Positions 15,690-26,800 of a stretch of DNA of 64,000 nt are shown piece by piece. Source of the DNA: Gambelia wislizenii (lineage: Eukaryota; Chordata; Lepidosauria; Squamata; Crotaphytidae). Every line of letters begins with the position of its first letter. Position 1 is the first letter of the stretch. The notes beneath the pieces are model-generated. The model was not told the origin of the DNA. It saw only the letters and a list, made by a program, of their open reading frames with translations, and did not search any database. The stretch spans positions 245,372,645-245,436,644 of the forward strand of contig JAUMIR010000005.1 in NCBI GenBank assembly GCA_030847615.1, written 5' to 3'. A program made the translations under genes and the position numbers.

Positions 15690-16436
15690 CAGTTGTCCCT
15701 TCACATTCACGGGGGTTACGGCCGCCAGACCCCCGCAAATGTGAAAAAAACACAAACAACAATCATCCTCTCCTGGGCTTTCGCCCTTCCTGCAAAGGCA
15801 ACGAAGGCTCAGCAGAGGGGCGGTTTAAGAGGTTTTGCCTCACTCTCTCAGCTTCCCTGGCTCTTAGTTCCCTTTGTGAAGACCCAGGGAAGCCCAGGGA
15901 GTGAGGGAAAATCTCTCAAACCGGCTGTCTGCTGGGCTTTCGCCCTCCCTGAAAAGGCAGCCAAAGCTCAGCAGAGGCGCGGTTTGAGAGATTTCCCCTC
16001 ACTCCCTAGGCTCCCCTGGCTCCTGTTCTCTCTCAAACTGTCTGAAGACCCAGGGAAGCCCAGGGAGTGAGGGAAAATCTCTCAAACTGGCTGTCTGCTG
16101 GGCTTTCGCCCTCCCTGAAAAGGCAGCCAAAGCTCAGCAGAGGCGCGGTTTGAGAGATTTCCCCTCACTCCCTAGGCTCCCCTGGCTCTTGTTCTCTCTC
16201 AAACTATCTGAAGACCCAGGGAAGCCCAGGGAGTGAGGGAAAATCTCTCAAACTGGCTGTCTGCTGGGCTTTCGCCCTCCCTGGTTTAAGAGGCTTTGTC
16301 TCACCCCTGCACTTTCCTGGCTCTTCGTTCCCTTTGTGAAGAGAAGGGAAGACCCAGGAGACAGGCGGTGGGTGAGGGAAAACCGCGAACAATCAAAACC
16401 ATGAGTGTCAAAGCCGCGAATGCAAAGGGACAACAG
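15690..16436. mobile_element. Tigger-type element expanded by a 166-bp tandem array
   Basis: The ends are inverted: CAGTTGTCCCTTCACATTC on the left and the complement-like GCAAAGGGACAACAG on the right, resembling the copy at 18069-18303. The middle is filled by a GC-rich tandem repeat with a 166-bp period. The phrase GGCTGTCTGCTGGGC occurs at 15923, 16089 and 16255. Long open frames in this interval come from the repeat and are not genes. Confidence 0.7.
15770..16380. repeat. 166-bp tandem repeat, about 3.5 units
   Basis: Each unit contains its own inverted arms: CCCAGGGAGTGAGGGAAA on one side and TTTCCCCTCACTCCCTAGG on the other, around a loop with GGGCTTTCGCCCTCCC. The second and third units are nearly identical; the first and last are divergent or partial. 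Confidence 0.85.
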
Positions 16437-18068
16437 TATTCATATCCATACATCTGAAAACTGCAGAGGCATTCTACCCAAATCACTGCATAAATGGTCA
16501 TTGGATGCAGTCTGCTCACATAGAAGACAGACAGAAACAATATATTTGGGTATAAAAATAATGCAACCACAAAAAATGCACTATCTACATAACCAGACTA
16601 TAGGGCATAGGTTTATAGGTTAGCACTCAGATTTATGCTTCATATACAGCAGAAGCAGAATATACCCTATATGCCAGAAGTCCTATGAACACAGAGGTGC
16701 ACCACCACAGTGCCCACTTATGCTCCCGAAACAGCTCCCTTCACAGAGGAAATGCGTTGCAAATAGACATTTCAAAAGGGTGGGGACTACTATAGGAGTT
16801 AATACCAGAGAAAGGAAGGAGAGGAAATTAAAAGTGAAAAGTTGAAAGCCCAGCACATGACTCTTCCTCTATCACATCTGTGAATCCTGGAGCGTGAGAG
16901 TAATTGTCTGAAATGAGTCAGACCAAAGGCAGAAGGAAACAGTTGCCATAGAAACCACTCTTACTGCTCTAATTCTGCTTAGAATTAAAACGATATCAAA
17001 TAATTTGGGAGCAAAGGGAATGTGGCAAACTCTATGGGTTGTCATCTCAAAATGTCCTGCAGTATGTGAACTTCCTCTGGGCTGCAAAGGGTTTCTTTCC
17101 CCTTCAAGCAGGACAACAGAAGCAATCAAGAGACAAACTGACAAGGACAGCAATAGACAGATAACCCTGAGCTAGACAGTTTCTGCTGCAGGAGAGATTA
17201 AACCAGCTCCTGGGCTGGAATCCCAAATCTGGAATGGGCTTTAAACCGGTGGACTGGAAATGTTGATTTACTAAGGAAATGCCCTGCAAATGTCAAAAGG
17301 CAAAACCCAAAATAACTTTATTTCCAGTAAATCTGAATCACTATAAGATTCCCATTCCAGATAAATTCGAAACACAAGGAAAAGGCAAAGAATCAAAACC
17401 TAAAGTGGGTCTTTTGCTTTTACTTGTTGCATTTACGGAAAAGCTAGCCCTTTGATTTGAGCTTTGCTCTTAAAGATGGGATGAAAACAAAAATGTGTTT
17501 CTTAACCGGAGGTATAACTGAAAGAATCCTATTTGGAACGACCCCAGCAACCTCCAACATCTCCACTGCCCCTTCCTAAAAGTTAAGAAGTAATTTACAA
17601 CACACATTCCCTTCCCAACAACATAGGAATGGTACAAGCCAAAAAGCTGTTTGAAATCTGGAGTGTGCTGGTGTTTGACTATATAGTTACAATACTATAT
17701 AGCTACTGTTAAACATTATGACCTGACACAGGCTGTGCTGGTACTGGCAGTTCCCAATCATCCAGTTCAGGTGTTAGTGGGAGACAGGGTAGTAGCAAGC
17801 CCTTTAAACTAGGAACAGAAAATTTTCTGCACTTGTGGCAAATTGTGGAATATCACAGAGCCTGAAATGGTTAGCTTTGTGTGTCCGAAACAGATTCTTT
17901 TCACTTTCATTTCCTGCAGCATTTTCTTGGTCTGTGTCACAAACTACTTTTGAAATTCCTCTAAATTCAAAAATATTTTGCCAAGTGCCATGCAAGACAG
18001 CTGTTCAGAAAAAAGAAAAGTCTGTCTTCCCACATGGCTCAAGAGTCCTGATCATTGCCTTCAATTTA
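16437..18068. other. CACNA2D4 intron, no feature recognised
   Basis: Non-coding, no recognised repeat. The small frames (for example minus 16872-17153) have no domain or splice support. Confidence 0.5.
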
Positions 18069-18303
18069 CAGTTGTCCCTCCACATTCATGGATTTGGCAT
18101 TCACAGTTTTAAGTATTCATGGCCTGAAAATATTCTTAAAAAAATAATAATCCAAAAAGCAAACCTTGATTTTGCCATTTTATATAAGGGACACCATTTT
18201 GCTATGCCATTGAATATACAGTAATGGGACTTGAGTATTAACGGATTTGGGTATTCACGGGGGGTCCTGGAACCAAACCCCAGCGAATGTGAAAGGACAA
18301 CTG
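18069..18303. mobile_element. Tigger-type MITE, 235 bp
   Basis: The left end is CAGTTGTCCCTCCACATTC and the right end is the complement of CAGTTGTCCTTTCACATTC, with TA duplicated on both sides (18067-18068, 18304-18305). The segment ggggtcctggaacc near the right end matches known Tigger terminal sequences of amniotes. Confidence 0.85.
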
Positions 18304-19309
18304 TACTAATCAATAAAAACAAGTCCCTTTGATGAAAAGAAAGAGCGGGTTTGAGGAAACAGAAACCGAATGCTCCTTATATCTGCAAATTCTTTATACT
18401 GTGGAAGACTGATCCATGATAGACTTTGGATTATAAGGGCATGAAATGCAAACTCTGTTCCTATTGCAGTAGCAGCTAAAAGCCACTCTTTAAAATAACA
18501 CACACACACACACACTGATGTAAACAGAGTTTGTACATGCTTGGAATAATGATAAGATGCTAAGCAAATAACTCACTTGAGAAGGTCACACAGTAAAAGA
18601 GACCTCATATACACAGACCAAGGAGAACTCCCACATAGATTCTAGCAGTTTCACTGGGACCTTAAATCTGTCAGCAGCTGCAATGTAACTGCAGCAGTTT
18701 TCCCCAGTGAAGAATAAAGCCCCAGGTTATTGATTCACATGAGAGAACAGTCAGTAACATTAGTTGGAGTGGGGTTAGGAATTCCAGATATTATACAACT
18801 TCATGTTTGTCATATGTAGAGAGCTGATTTTGCTAGCAAAAGGCTCTAGGCTTATCTCTCTTGAGACAAAATAGCCTCAATTAAACTGTAATTACTGATG
18901 ATGTCTTAGTTAATGTTTGCACAGTGATCAAAAAGATGTTAGGCACAGTATAGTAGTGGGTTTCTAATCCACTAGAAAATTCTTAAATCACTAGAAAAGG
19001 TATAGCAGTCAAAGCTCCCCCCATGCATTTTTGTCCTAGAAATGGCTATAACCAACTCTGGGCTAGATTTATTGAAATAATTGTCAGCATTTTCAGGGCA
19101 CAAAGTGGCAAGGGAGAAATATTTCTCTCTTCTGTTTGATTCAGCACTATGAAAATAATATTTAGTTGACAATGCTCCACCTTGTTGATCATCCTGATCC
19201 ATCAGCCTCTACCACTTCTGACACACTTCTAACACAGTCGTAGGCAAAATTTCAAGATTTGCCAAAGCCTCTTCTTCATCTCCCTTTATTGCCTCCAGAT
19301 TAAAATTAA
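18304..19309. other. CACNA2D4 intron, no feature recognised
   Basis: AT-rich non-coding DNA with a short CA run at about 18498-18514. No exon found. Confidence 0.5.
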
Positions 19310-19830
19310 ATTAACATCTCTCTCTCTATAAAACTCTTGGGTATGCACAATGGCCTCAGGTATGTAGGTATGTTGCCTCTTGGATATGTATGATGGGTTT
19401 AGGTATGTTGCCTCTTTCAATGTGCTGATTGGCTGCTCCTGTCCCTCCCTCAGCCAATCACCACCCACATGCAAATCACCACCCACATGCAAATTCCCTC
19501 TCCACCTCGCAATCCACTCCTGCCACTCATGGCCAATCTGCATACTGGGAGTGACCAAACAATGTACTACAGTGTTGGCTATAGTTACTACGTCTGCAGG
19601 CCTTTCTAGTTCACAATGTCTCAGGCCTGCACAATTCTCACTTATGATTTAAGTCTACAAAGTAAGATCATTTCTATTTCCACTGCGACAGGACCCAGGC
19701 AGTCAACTGGTGGCGATGGTGGGATGCCATTATTGCTGCTGCAATGGGACCCAGGCAACCAGGCGTGAGGTCTACTGGGCGTTTTTGGGGGAGTTTTTTT
19801 AGCGGTGTATGGTATGCTAGGTCCAGCTGG
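19310..19830. mobile_element. Helitron-like segment (candidate)
   Basis: It starts with TC-rich ATCTCTCTCTCTATAAAAC and may end at CTAG (19818-19821), as non-autonomous Helitrons do. The inside has a 17-18 bp direct repeat (ACCACCCACATGCAAATC) at about 19460-19494. No clear 3' hairpin was found, so the class is tentative. Confidence 0.3.
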
Positions 19831-20477
19831 TAAGCCTATATTGTATCACCTGCCTGTATATCTCTCTCATGCAGGTTCCTCTTTAGATGCTACAAATAAA
19901 TGCCAACAGAAAGATATGTAAGTTACTATGTACCGTATTTGGCTGTTAGGACTTTGAAATGTCTAAAGTCAGCATGAGCAACTGTTTTTTTTTCCCCTGA
20001 GCTAACATTTATTCTCTACTCTTCCCAGAATCAATAAATTTATCCTGATATCTACCATAGTTGGACTTACCGATCACCAATCACAACCCTTCTTTTACAA
20101 CAACCTGATTTCAGAGAGGGAAAAATGCTTCAAGGGGACAATGAGAACATTTATACGGATGCCTGCAAACTGCACACTGTATTTGTATCTGAAAGAAAAT
20201 GCACACTGTATTTGTACCTGTATTTGTATCTGTAGAAGAAAATCTCTGCCAGGTCACACATTCAAAAACATTTAAAAAAATGAGCTGGACATTTTAGGTT
20301 TTAGCTTTTACTCTGATAAATGAGAACCTTTCACTGAAAAGTAAACAACAGAGACTTCCAAGGATGTTAAGGATCCCAGCCTTTTAGCCAAGGCTGTATG
20401 TCATACCCCTTTCCACCACATCTGGGAACTCTATGCTTCCAAATGAAAATTAACAGACTATTTCCCATAGTGTATAC

Positions 20478-20510
<33 letters not shown>

Positions 20511-20536
20511 TGAGTGAGTGAGAGAGAGAGAGAGAG
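20478..20536. repeat. (GT)n/(GA)n compound microsatellite
   Basis: GT dinucleotides followed by GA dinucleotides with GAGT interruptions. Confidence 0.95.
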
Positions 20537-20765
20537 GAGTGGACTTGTAAAAAGAAAAAGAATCAGAAAAAAGCATAGGTTTTGTTTGCTGAAAGAAACA
20601 TGACACATATGAACACCTCAATCCTAGTTTGGTTTTTGCATTTTTTTGGGAGACATTTTGTCAGTTGAAACAAACCTTTACTAAGTTTTGATATCATTTC
20701 ATGCTAAAAAAGAAGGATCTGTATCCCCAACATTAGGCCTCAAATGAATAGAAACAAGCTCCTAC

Positions 20766-20843
20766 CTGCAGCGATCCCTGTCTTCCCTTCCACGGTCACA
20801 GCCACGGATGTGCTCACTGTTATTGCCTCAGGCAGACCTCCTT
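20766..20843 (-). CDS. CACNA2D4: CACNA2D4 exon (last one in window), 78 bp
   Basis: Acceptor ttatttcttgacag|AAGG and donor GCAG|GTAGGA. Encodes [19 protein letters not shown] and then KTGIAA, the conserved segment before GVQM in alpha2delta proteins. It begins by completing GAA with the G left by the exon at 32561 and ends with one base of the next codon. The following exon (expected to begin around GVQMKLEF) was not found down to position 1, so the next intron, which holds LRTM2, exceeds 20 kb. Confidence 0.93.
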
Positions 20844-23800
20844 CTGTCAAGAAATAAACATAACAAATTCAATACCTGAGCCTATATCCTTAGGGAAGTG
20901 GCTTTCAGAACTGTCACACTGCCACCACCTTTCACAAATCAAGCACAAAACTTAAGTACAGGGAAGACTGAGGCCTCATCCTCACAGATAGCCCCTGAGG
21001 TGATGAACTTGAATATAGATGGCGCCTCTTCCAAGCCTGTCGGTGATGGTTCAATTGACTGGTACTTCACCAGCGAAAATAAATTCTATTTTATTTCTAT
21101 ATTCTATATTTAGAAAACTAAAAAGTTAAGGAGATGAATCATAGAATCAAAGAGTTGGAAGAGACCACAAGGGCCATCCAGTCCAACCTTCTGCCATGCA
21201 GGAATACACAATCAAATAATTCCTGACAGATGGCCATCCAGCCTCTGTTAAAAAACCTCCAAAGAAGGAGATTCCACCACACTACGAGGCAGTGTATTCC
21301 ACTTCCAAACAGCTCTTACTGTCAGGAAGTTCTTCCTAATGTATAGGTGGAATCTCTTTTCCTGTAGTTTGAACCCATTGCTCCATGCCCTAGTCTCTGG
21401 AGCAGTAGAAAACAAGCTTGCCCCATCCTCAGTATGACAGGCTCCTCTTCATCCTGAAGAGAAGTGACCAGCGGAGTGCCACAGGGTTCTGTCCTGGGCC
21501 CAGGGCTATGCAATGACTTGGATGAGGGAATAGAGGGCATGCTTATTAAGTCTCTAGATGACACCAAATTAGGAGGGGTAGCTAATACCCCAGAGGACAG
21601 GATAAGAATCCAAAATGACCTGAACAGATTAGAAAGCTGGGCCAAAACTAACAAAATGAATTTCAACAGAGAGAAATGTAGGATACTACATTGGGGCAGT
21701 AAAAATGAAATGCAAAGATGTAGGATGGGTGACACCTGGCTTGATAGCAGTACATGTGAAAGTGAACTAGGAGTCTTAGTGGACCACAAGCTGAACATGG
21801 GTCAGCAGTGTGATGCAGCAGCTAAAAAAAGCCAATGTGATTCTTTATCAATGACTAGGTAGAGCTCCTTCTAGGCATACAGTCTGAGATGTAGTATATG
21901 CCCTAGGTTGCAAAACTCTGTCTTAGTAGTTTATGGGTGAGATTCAACAAATATTCCATCTTCTAGGTTATAATAAATTTGGTGTTATCCCCTTAGACTA
22001 TTTACTATTACATCTCTCTCTCTCTGGCTTTTCTTCGCAAATGAAGATTCAAGAAGGACTCATCCCGCGCTTACTGCAAGTGCGCTGATGACTAAAAAGG
22101 CCAATCTGAGATAAACAAGTCCGGTTGCAGAAAGCACAGCAGAAGGTCTCCTTGGGTGATGTTTCCGGGTTATGACTCTTTCTGCATTGTCGTTTCTCTT
22201 CAAGACTTGTTCGGCATGAGTTCTCAAATAAGGTTGCAGCATTGTGGATAGTTCGTCTCCATGCCTCCCGATGTGAGGCCAGGGCAGACCATTGTTGGTG
22301 ATCAATTTGGCCGAGCCTGAGATGTTGTTTCAGGGAGTCCTTGTATCACTTTTTTGAAGGTTGCAAAACTCTGTCTTAGTAGTTTATGGGTGAGACTCAA
22401 CAAGTATTTCATCCTCTAGGTTATAATAAATTTGGTGTTATCCACTTAGACTATTTACTATTACTTAATACTAAGTATAATGTTATCTCAATTGTCCTAA
22501 CGTAAGCCAATAAGAAGGCAATTTGCTTAACTATAACCATGTTGCTTCATTGCTGCTTAATAATTAGCATAAGGATCACAGAAATATTTGAAAATTATAA
22601 CTTGTACAATATGTCCAGTTTCTTCTATCTTCAATTTGCTCAAAGGTGGTCATTTGTTGTCAAGACATTTTCTATCTATTCCGCTGCTGTCTCTTTAAAG
22701 CATCACAATTAACACCTTGCCAATAACTGCTGCGACACAGATCTGGCACCCCGCCAAAAACTGGCATTCAAATATATAGACTTTTTGGGGGGGGGAGGAG
22801 CTCTAACCAAGTTCTACAGTGCATCACTTTGCAGAGAAACTGGACTTTTAAACAGCCACAGCTAAGAGAGCTTGCCCATAAATGACCTTTCCACCAAGTG
22901 ATTGCCATCTCTAGTTCCGCTCCTTCACAACTGAATCTTCCGCATTGTTTCTCTCTGCCTCACTCTGTCTCTGTCTGATCTCCAATGCCTACAATCCTAG
23001 CTTCTCCGCACTGCTCCCCTCTACCCCAACCCTCCTTTGCTCAACCTCTGCCTCTTTCTGGCTCTCTTCCTGATCCTCTGCGCTGTTTCCCTTCGTCACG
23101 ACCTCCTGCGTTTGGCTCTTCACGTTGTTTTCCTCTGCTCCAATCCTGGCCTCTGCAGCTTCCGAATCCAGCTCCTCTGTGCCGTATCCTTCTGCCTTGG
23201 TCTGCATCTCTTCCATCTCTGCCTCGTTCCAACTCTCTTTTCGCTCCTCCACGCTGTTTCCCTCTGTCACCATCTCCTCCGCTCAACTCTTCGCATTGTT
23301 CCCTCTGCTCCATCTGTTTCCGTTCACCTAATGCTTTTGGTCTCCACTCCTCTGCACTTTCCCTCCATCCGGTCTGCTTCCATTTCACCTCTGCCACATT
23401 CCGATCTGCTTATTAATCAACACCAGCACAAAATGGCTGGACTATACAGCATTAAATAAACAGCTCCAAATTAATTTCTCTTCTGGGAGCAAGGGAGCAA
23501 AAAAAACACTCTTCTTCTGCTCCTCCTAACACTCCCTTGTTCCCTCCAACTTATTATGGTAAATGTTATCTTAGCTTAGAAAGAAGACAAGATTTGTACA
23601 ATATCTTCATTCAAGCCCCTCAAAACAGAGTAACAAAGTAGTAATTATGTAGCTTTACTAGCGTATAGTTTCCGTTCCTCGGCGCTATTCAAGCCTCAGC
23701 TACTGTTTCTTATAGAGGAAGTTGTTAAATTCCACAGCTAGATAGTCACAGATACCAAAACATTCCCTGAAGTGAAAAGAAGTCAGTTGGAGAATAAATG

Positions 23801-26800
23801 ACTTCTTTGAAGTGGTAGTTTTAATCTGTCTGATTATAGTAAATCTGCCTTAGAGTGAGGGAGAATTGAAGGCTTGTAGCCCACTGGCTGCCAGATGTGG
23901 TAATGGCGGTAATGGCTGCTCAGTATCTTTCACCTCAACCCTGGATCTGCTAGAACAGCAGTCCTAGCTAGTCCTCGGGTACGGCTTAGTGAATGTCTGC
24001 AAGACCCTTCTGTCCCTCACCTTCCCAGGTAAAGAAACTGTAGAGGTCTTCAATCTGACCTCTAATTATCAGGTATGGAGGGCTAGTCCCCACGGAGCCT
24101 CGTGTTGACCAGCCCGTCACCTTCGCTCCCCCTACTGGAAGTCCAGGAAGTCCTTTATTTTAATAGGGTTTGTTATCATCTGTGGTTTCAATTATAAACA
24201 GTAAGTCCAGGAAGGCATCCTCCACATATACGATGGGTGACTTGTACTTTTTTATAGCTGCATTTCCCAAACCAAACCAAGGAGATTTTCAGACACGGAA
24301 AAATCGTCCCTTGCCGCGCGAGCAGCCTCCCGAAACTGCTGCGCGGCAAGGGTCTTTTTCGGACCGCGCTGTGCCTGTTGCGAAGCCGTCCGTGTCACTT
24401 CCGTGAAGCTTGGGACGGCTCCGTGTCATATTTCAAGCACGGAGGCTGCCCGTGATTGAAATATGACGCGGAGCCGTCCCAAGCTTCACGGAAGTGACAC
24501 GGACGGCTTCGCAACAGGCACAGCGCGGTCCGAAAAAGACCCTTGCCGCGCAGCAGTTTCGGGAGGCTGCTCGCGCGGCAAGGGACGATTTTTCCGTGTC
24601 TGAAAATCTCCCAAGATTCCTAGTGGATTATTGATGAACTAGCCCTCTTTGTGTTTTATTGTCAGAAAGTTCTAACACCTTGAATACTGGAAAAGTTCTC
24701 ACTTTAAAGAAAAAGCACAGAGAAGATCCTCTTTCACAAAAACCAAAGGATTCAACTGAGATCTCTCTTTCCACATTTATGTACAGTATAGTGAGCTGTA
24801 AAATTGCCTGTGAAAGTTTACAAGCAATAGTCACTGTGTACTGCTTCAGGTATTCATTCCATTCCCTGATATGGGACCCTAAATATCCTCTGCAGGAAAC
24901 TATTATGAGATTCAGATATTGTTACTAATGAAATTTCACAGTAATAAATACCATAAGCTTTAGCTGAAAGGAATGCTGGTAGGCCTAACTGGTTGCTAGG
25001 GACAACCACAAAACGTTCATTCAACTGCATGTAGCTTGTATGGAATTTAGTTAAGGATGATACATGTTAGTACCATAGCTACTTTCCCCCTTCTGCATGT
25101 ATAACCCAAGCTGCTCCTAAACATGAACAAGGGAATTGTCATTTAAGGTTCTCTTGGTGAATGTCTTCAAGTTCATGCTTGTTTAATGATCAAAAAGGGC
25201 TGCTGCCTAAAACTATGGCAAGTACCACTGGATATGTATTTATTTCTCATACACCCACTACTTCTAGTATTGAAAATGCAAACATTTATTTACTACCTTT
25301 TGCCTGACATGGGACCCAATGAGGCTTACAGCAAGGCTAAAACAAGATAAAGCTAAAAGCCCAGTGATAAAAAATTAAAACACAGTTAAGCAAGATATCA
25401 TATTTAAATGCCATTAATTTTAAAAGGTACAAAATCATTTTAAAACATAACATTAATGATAAAAATACAGCACCCACCCACCCACCTAAAAAGACTCCCC
25501 ACAACCACTTAACCATCAAATGCCTGTTTAAATAAAAAAGGTCTTTGCTTGCCAGTGACCATAGAGCAAGAGGAGGCTACCCTGGCCTTCCATGGAAGGG
25601 AATTGGACAGCCTGGGAGCATCAACCAAGAATGCTCACCAGAGAGGTATTTGAAGGTAGTGAGACTGAGAGAAAGCCCCCCTCCCCCAGGATTTTAAGAC
25701 TTCAATAGGTTCATATAGAGAAATGTGGTTCAAGCAAGTCTCAGGTGGGTCACACAGAAGTCTTCGGGCAGCAAGTGCTGCATCTGTGAACCAATTAATT
25801 GTGTCACTTTGTAATGTTCCCTGATCTCGCCATATTTTCCCTATGTCCCATTACAAAACATTACACTGTTCAGAATTCTCCTCTGTGTCTCCAGTGTCTG
25901 TATTACGTCAGCCTAAACATTTTCCCTTGCCATAAAATATTCAGTTTATCAACAAAGGGCCATAATTGTATATGATTTGCCAAAGGAGCAGGTAGAACTA
26001 ACCAGCTCCATGCAGAGTGATGCTTGGGTTCTTCAAGGAAGAGTCAAAGAACTGTTTTGTCAGCCCCTAAATGTCATAAACTGAAGATTTAAAGACAATT
26101 TTTGGCACTCATCTGGTTCAGGATCTGCCTTCAGTCACTTTAAACATGGAAGAGGGATCCCATCCTGCCTACTGGTACACCAGAATAACTATGGTATAGT
26201 AGAGGCTAGTTTTTTCAAACAGCAGATAATGTGGTAAAGTAGTCGATATGATCTGAGGTTGCAGGTTGGGGCTCACATAACTGAATGTGCTTCTGTACCT
26301 CTAAACAAACAAACCCTATCTCCCCACACAAAAATTAACAGGAAAATGACTAGGCTCGAACTCTTTCCCTTGACATCTGCTCTTCTATAAGATATGTATT
26401 GTCATTGTTGTACAAAAGTCCATTCAGGCATATCAGCACTCATCTACAGTCTGAAGTTGGGAGAAAGGATAATCTTTTCTGCTGATTGGGAGGAATAGGC
26501 TTTAGAATAAAGTGTAGGATAACTTGTTTATATTTCCTTGTGCTGTGCAACAGTTCCGCTTTCTGTGACAACAGAGACTTTCTGAAGGTCACAATTTTGG
26601 ATCCTTTTTTTCTATTCCCCCCTGCCCGCCAATACATTGCCTTACCAAATGTACTGTCTCAACATGAGTGGGTTTCCTTTTTCTTTCCTCACAATTCCAG
26701 CACTTGTCATTGCTTTTTATTCTTGGCTTGATCACTGGTACTCAGTGTCTCCTAAACCTGACTTTGCAACTGTATTCAGCTTCAGCCTAAGGTCTCATAC

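Noticed and set aside
15693..16070. 125-codon open frame
   Set aside because: Repeats the same peptide twice because of the 166-bp array; low-complexity and inside a transposon.
15690..16380. CRISPR-like array
   Set aside because: Units are 166 bp without distinct spacers and the genome is vertebrate.
24126..24138. CTCF-like site CTCCCCCTACTGG (minus)
   Set aside because: One core mismatch to the consensus; too weak without binding or conservation data.
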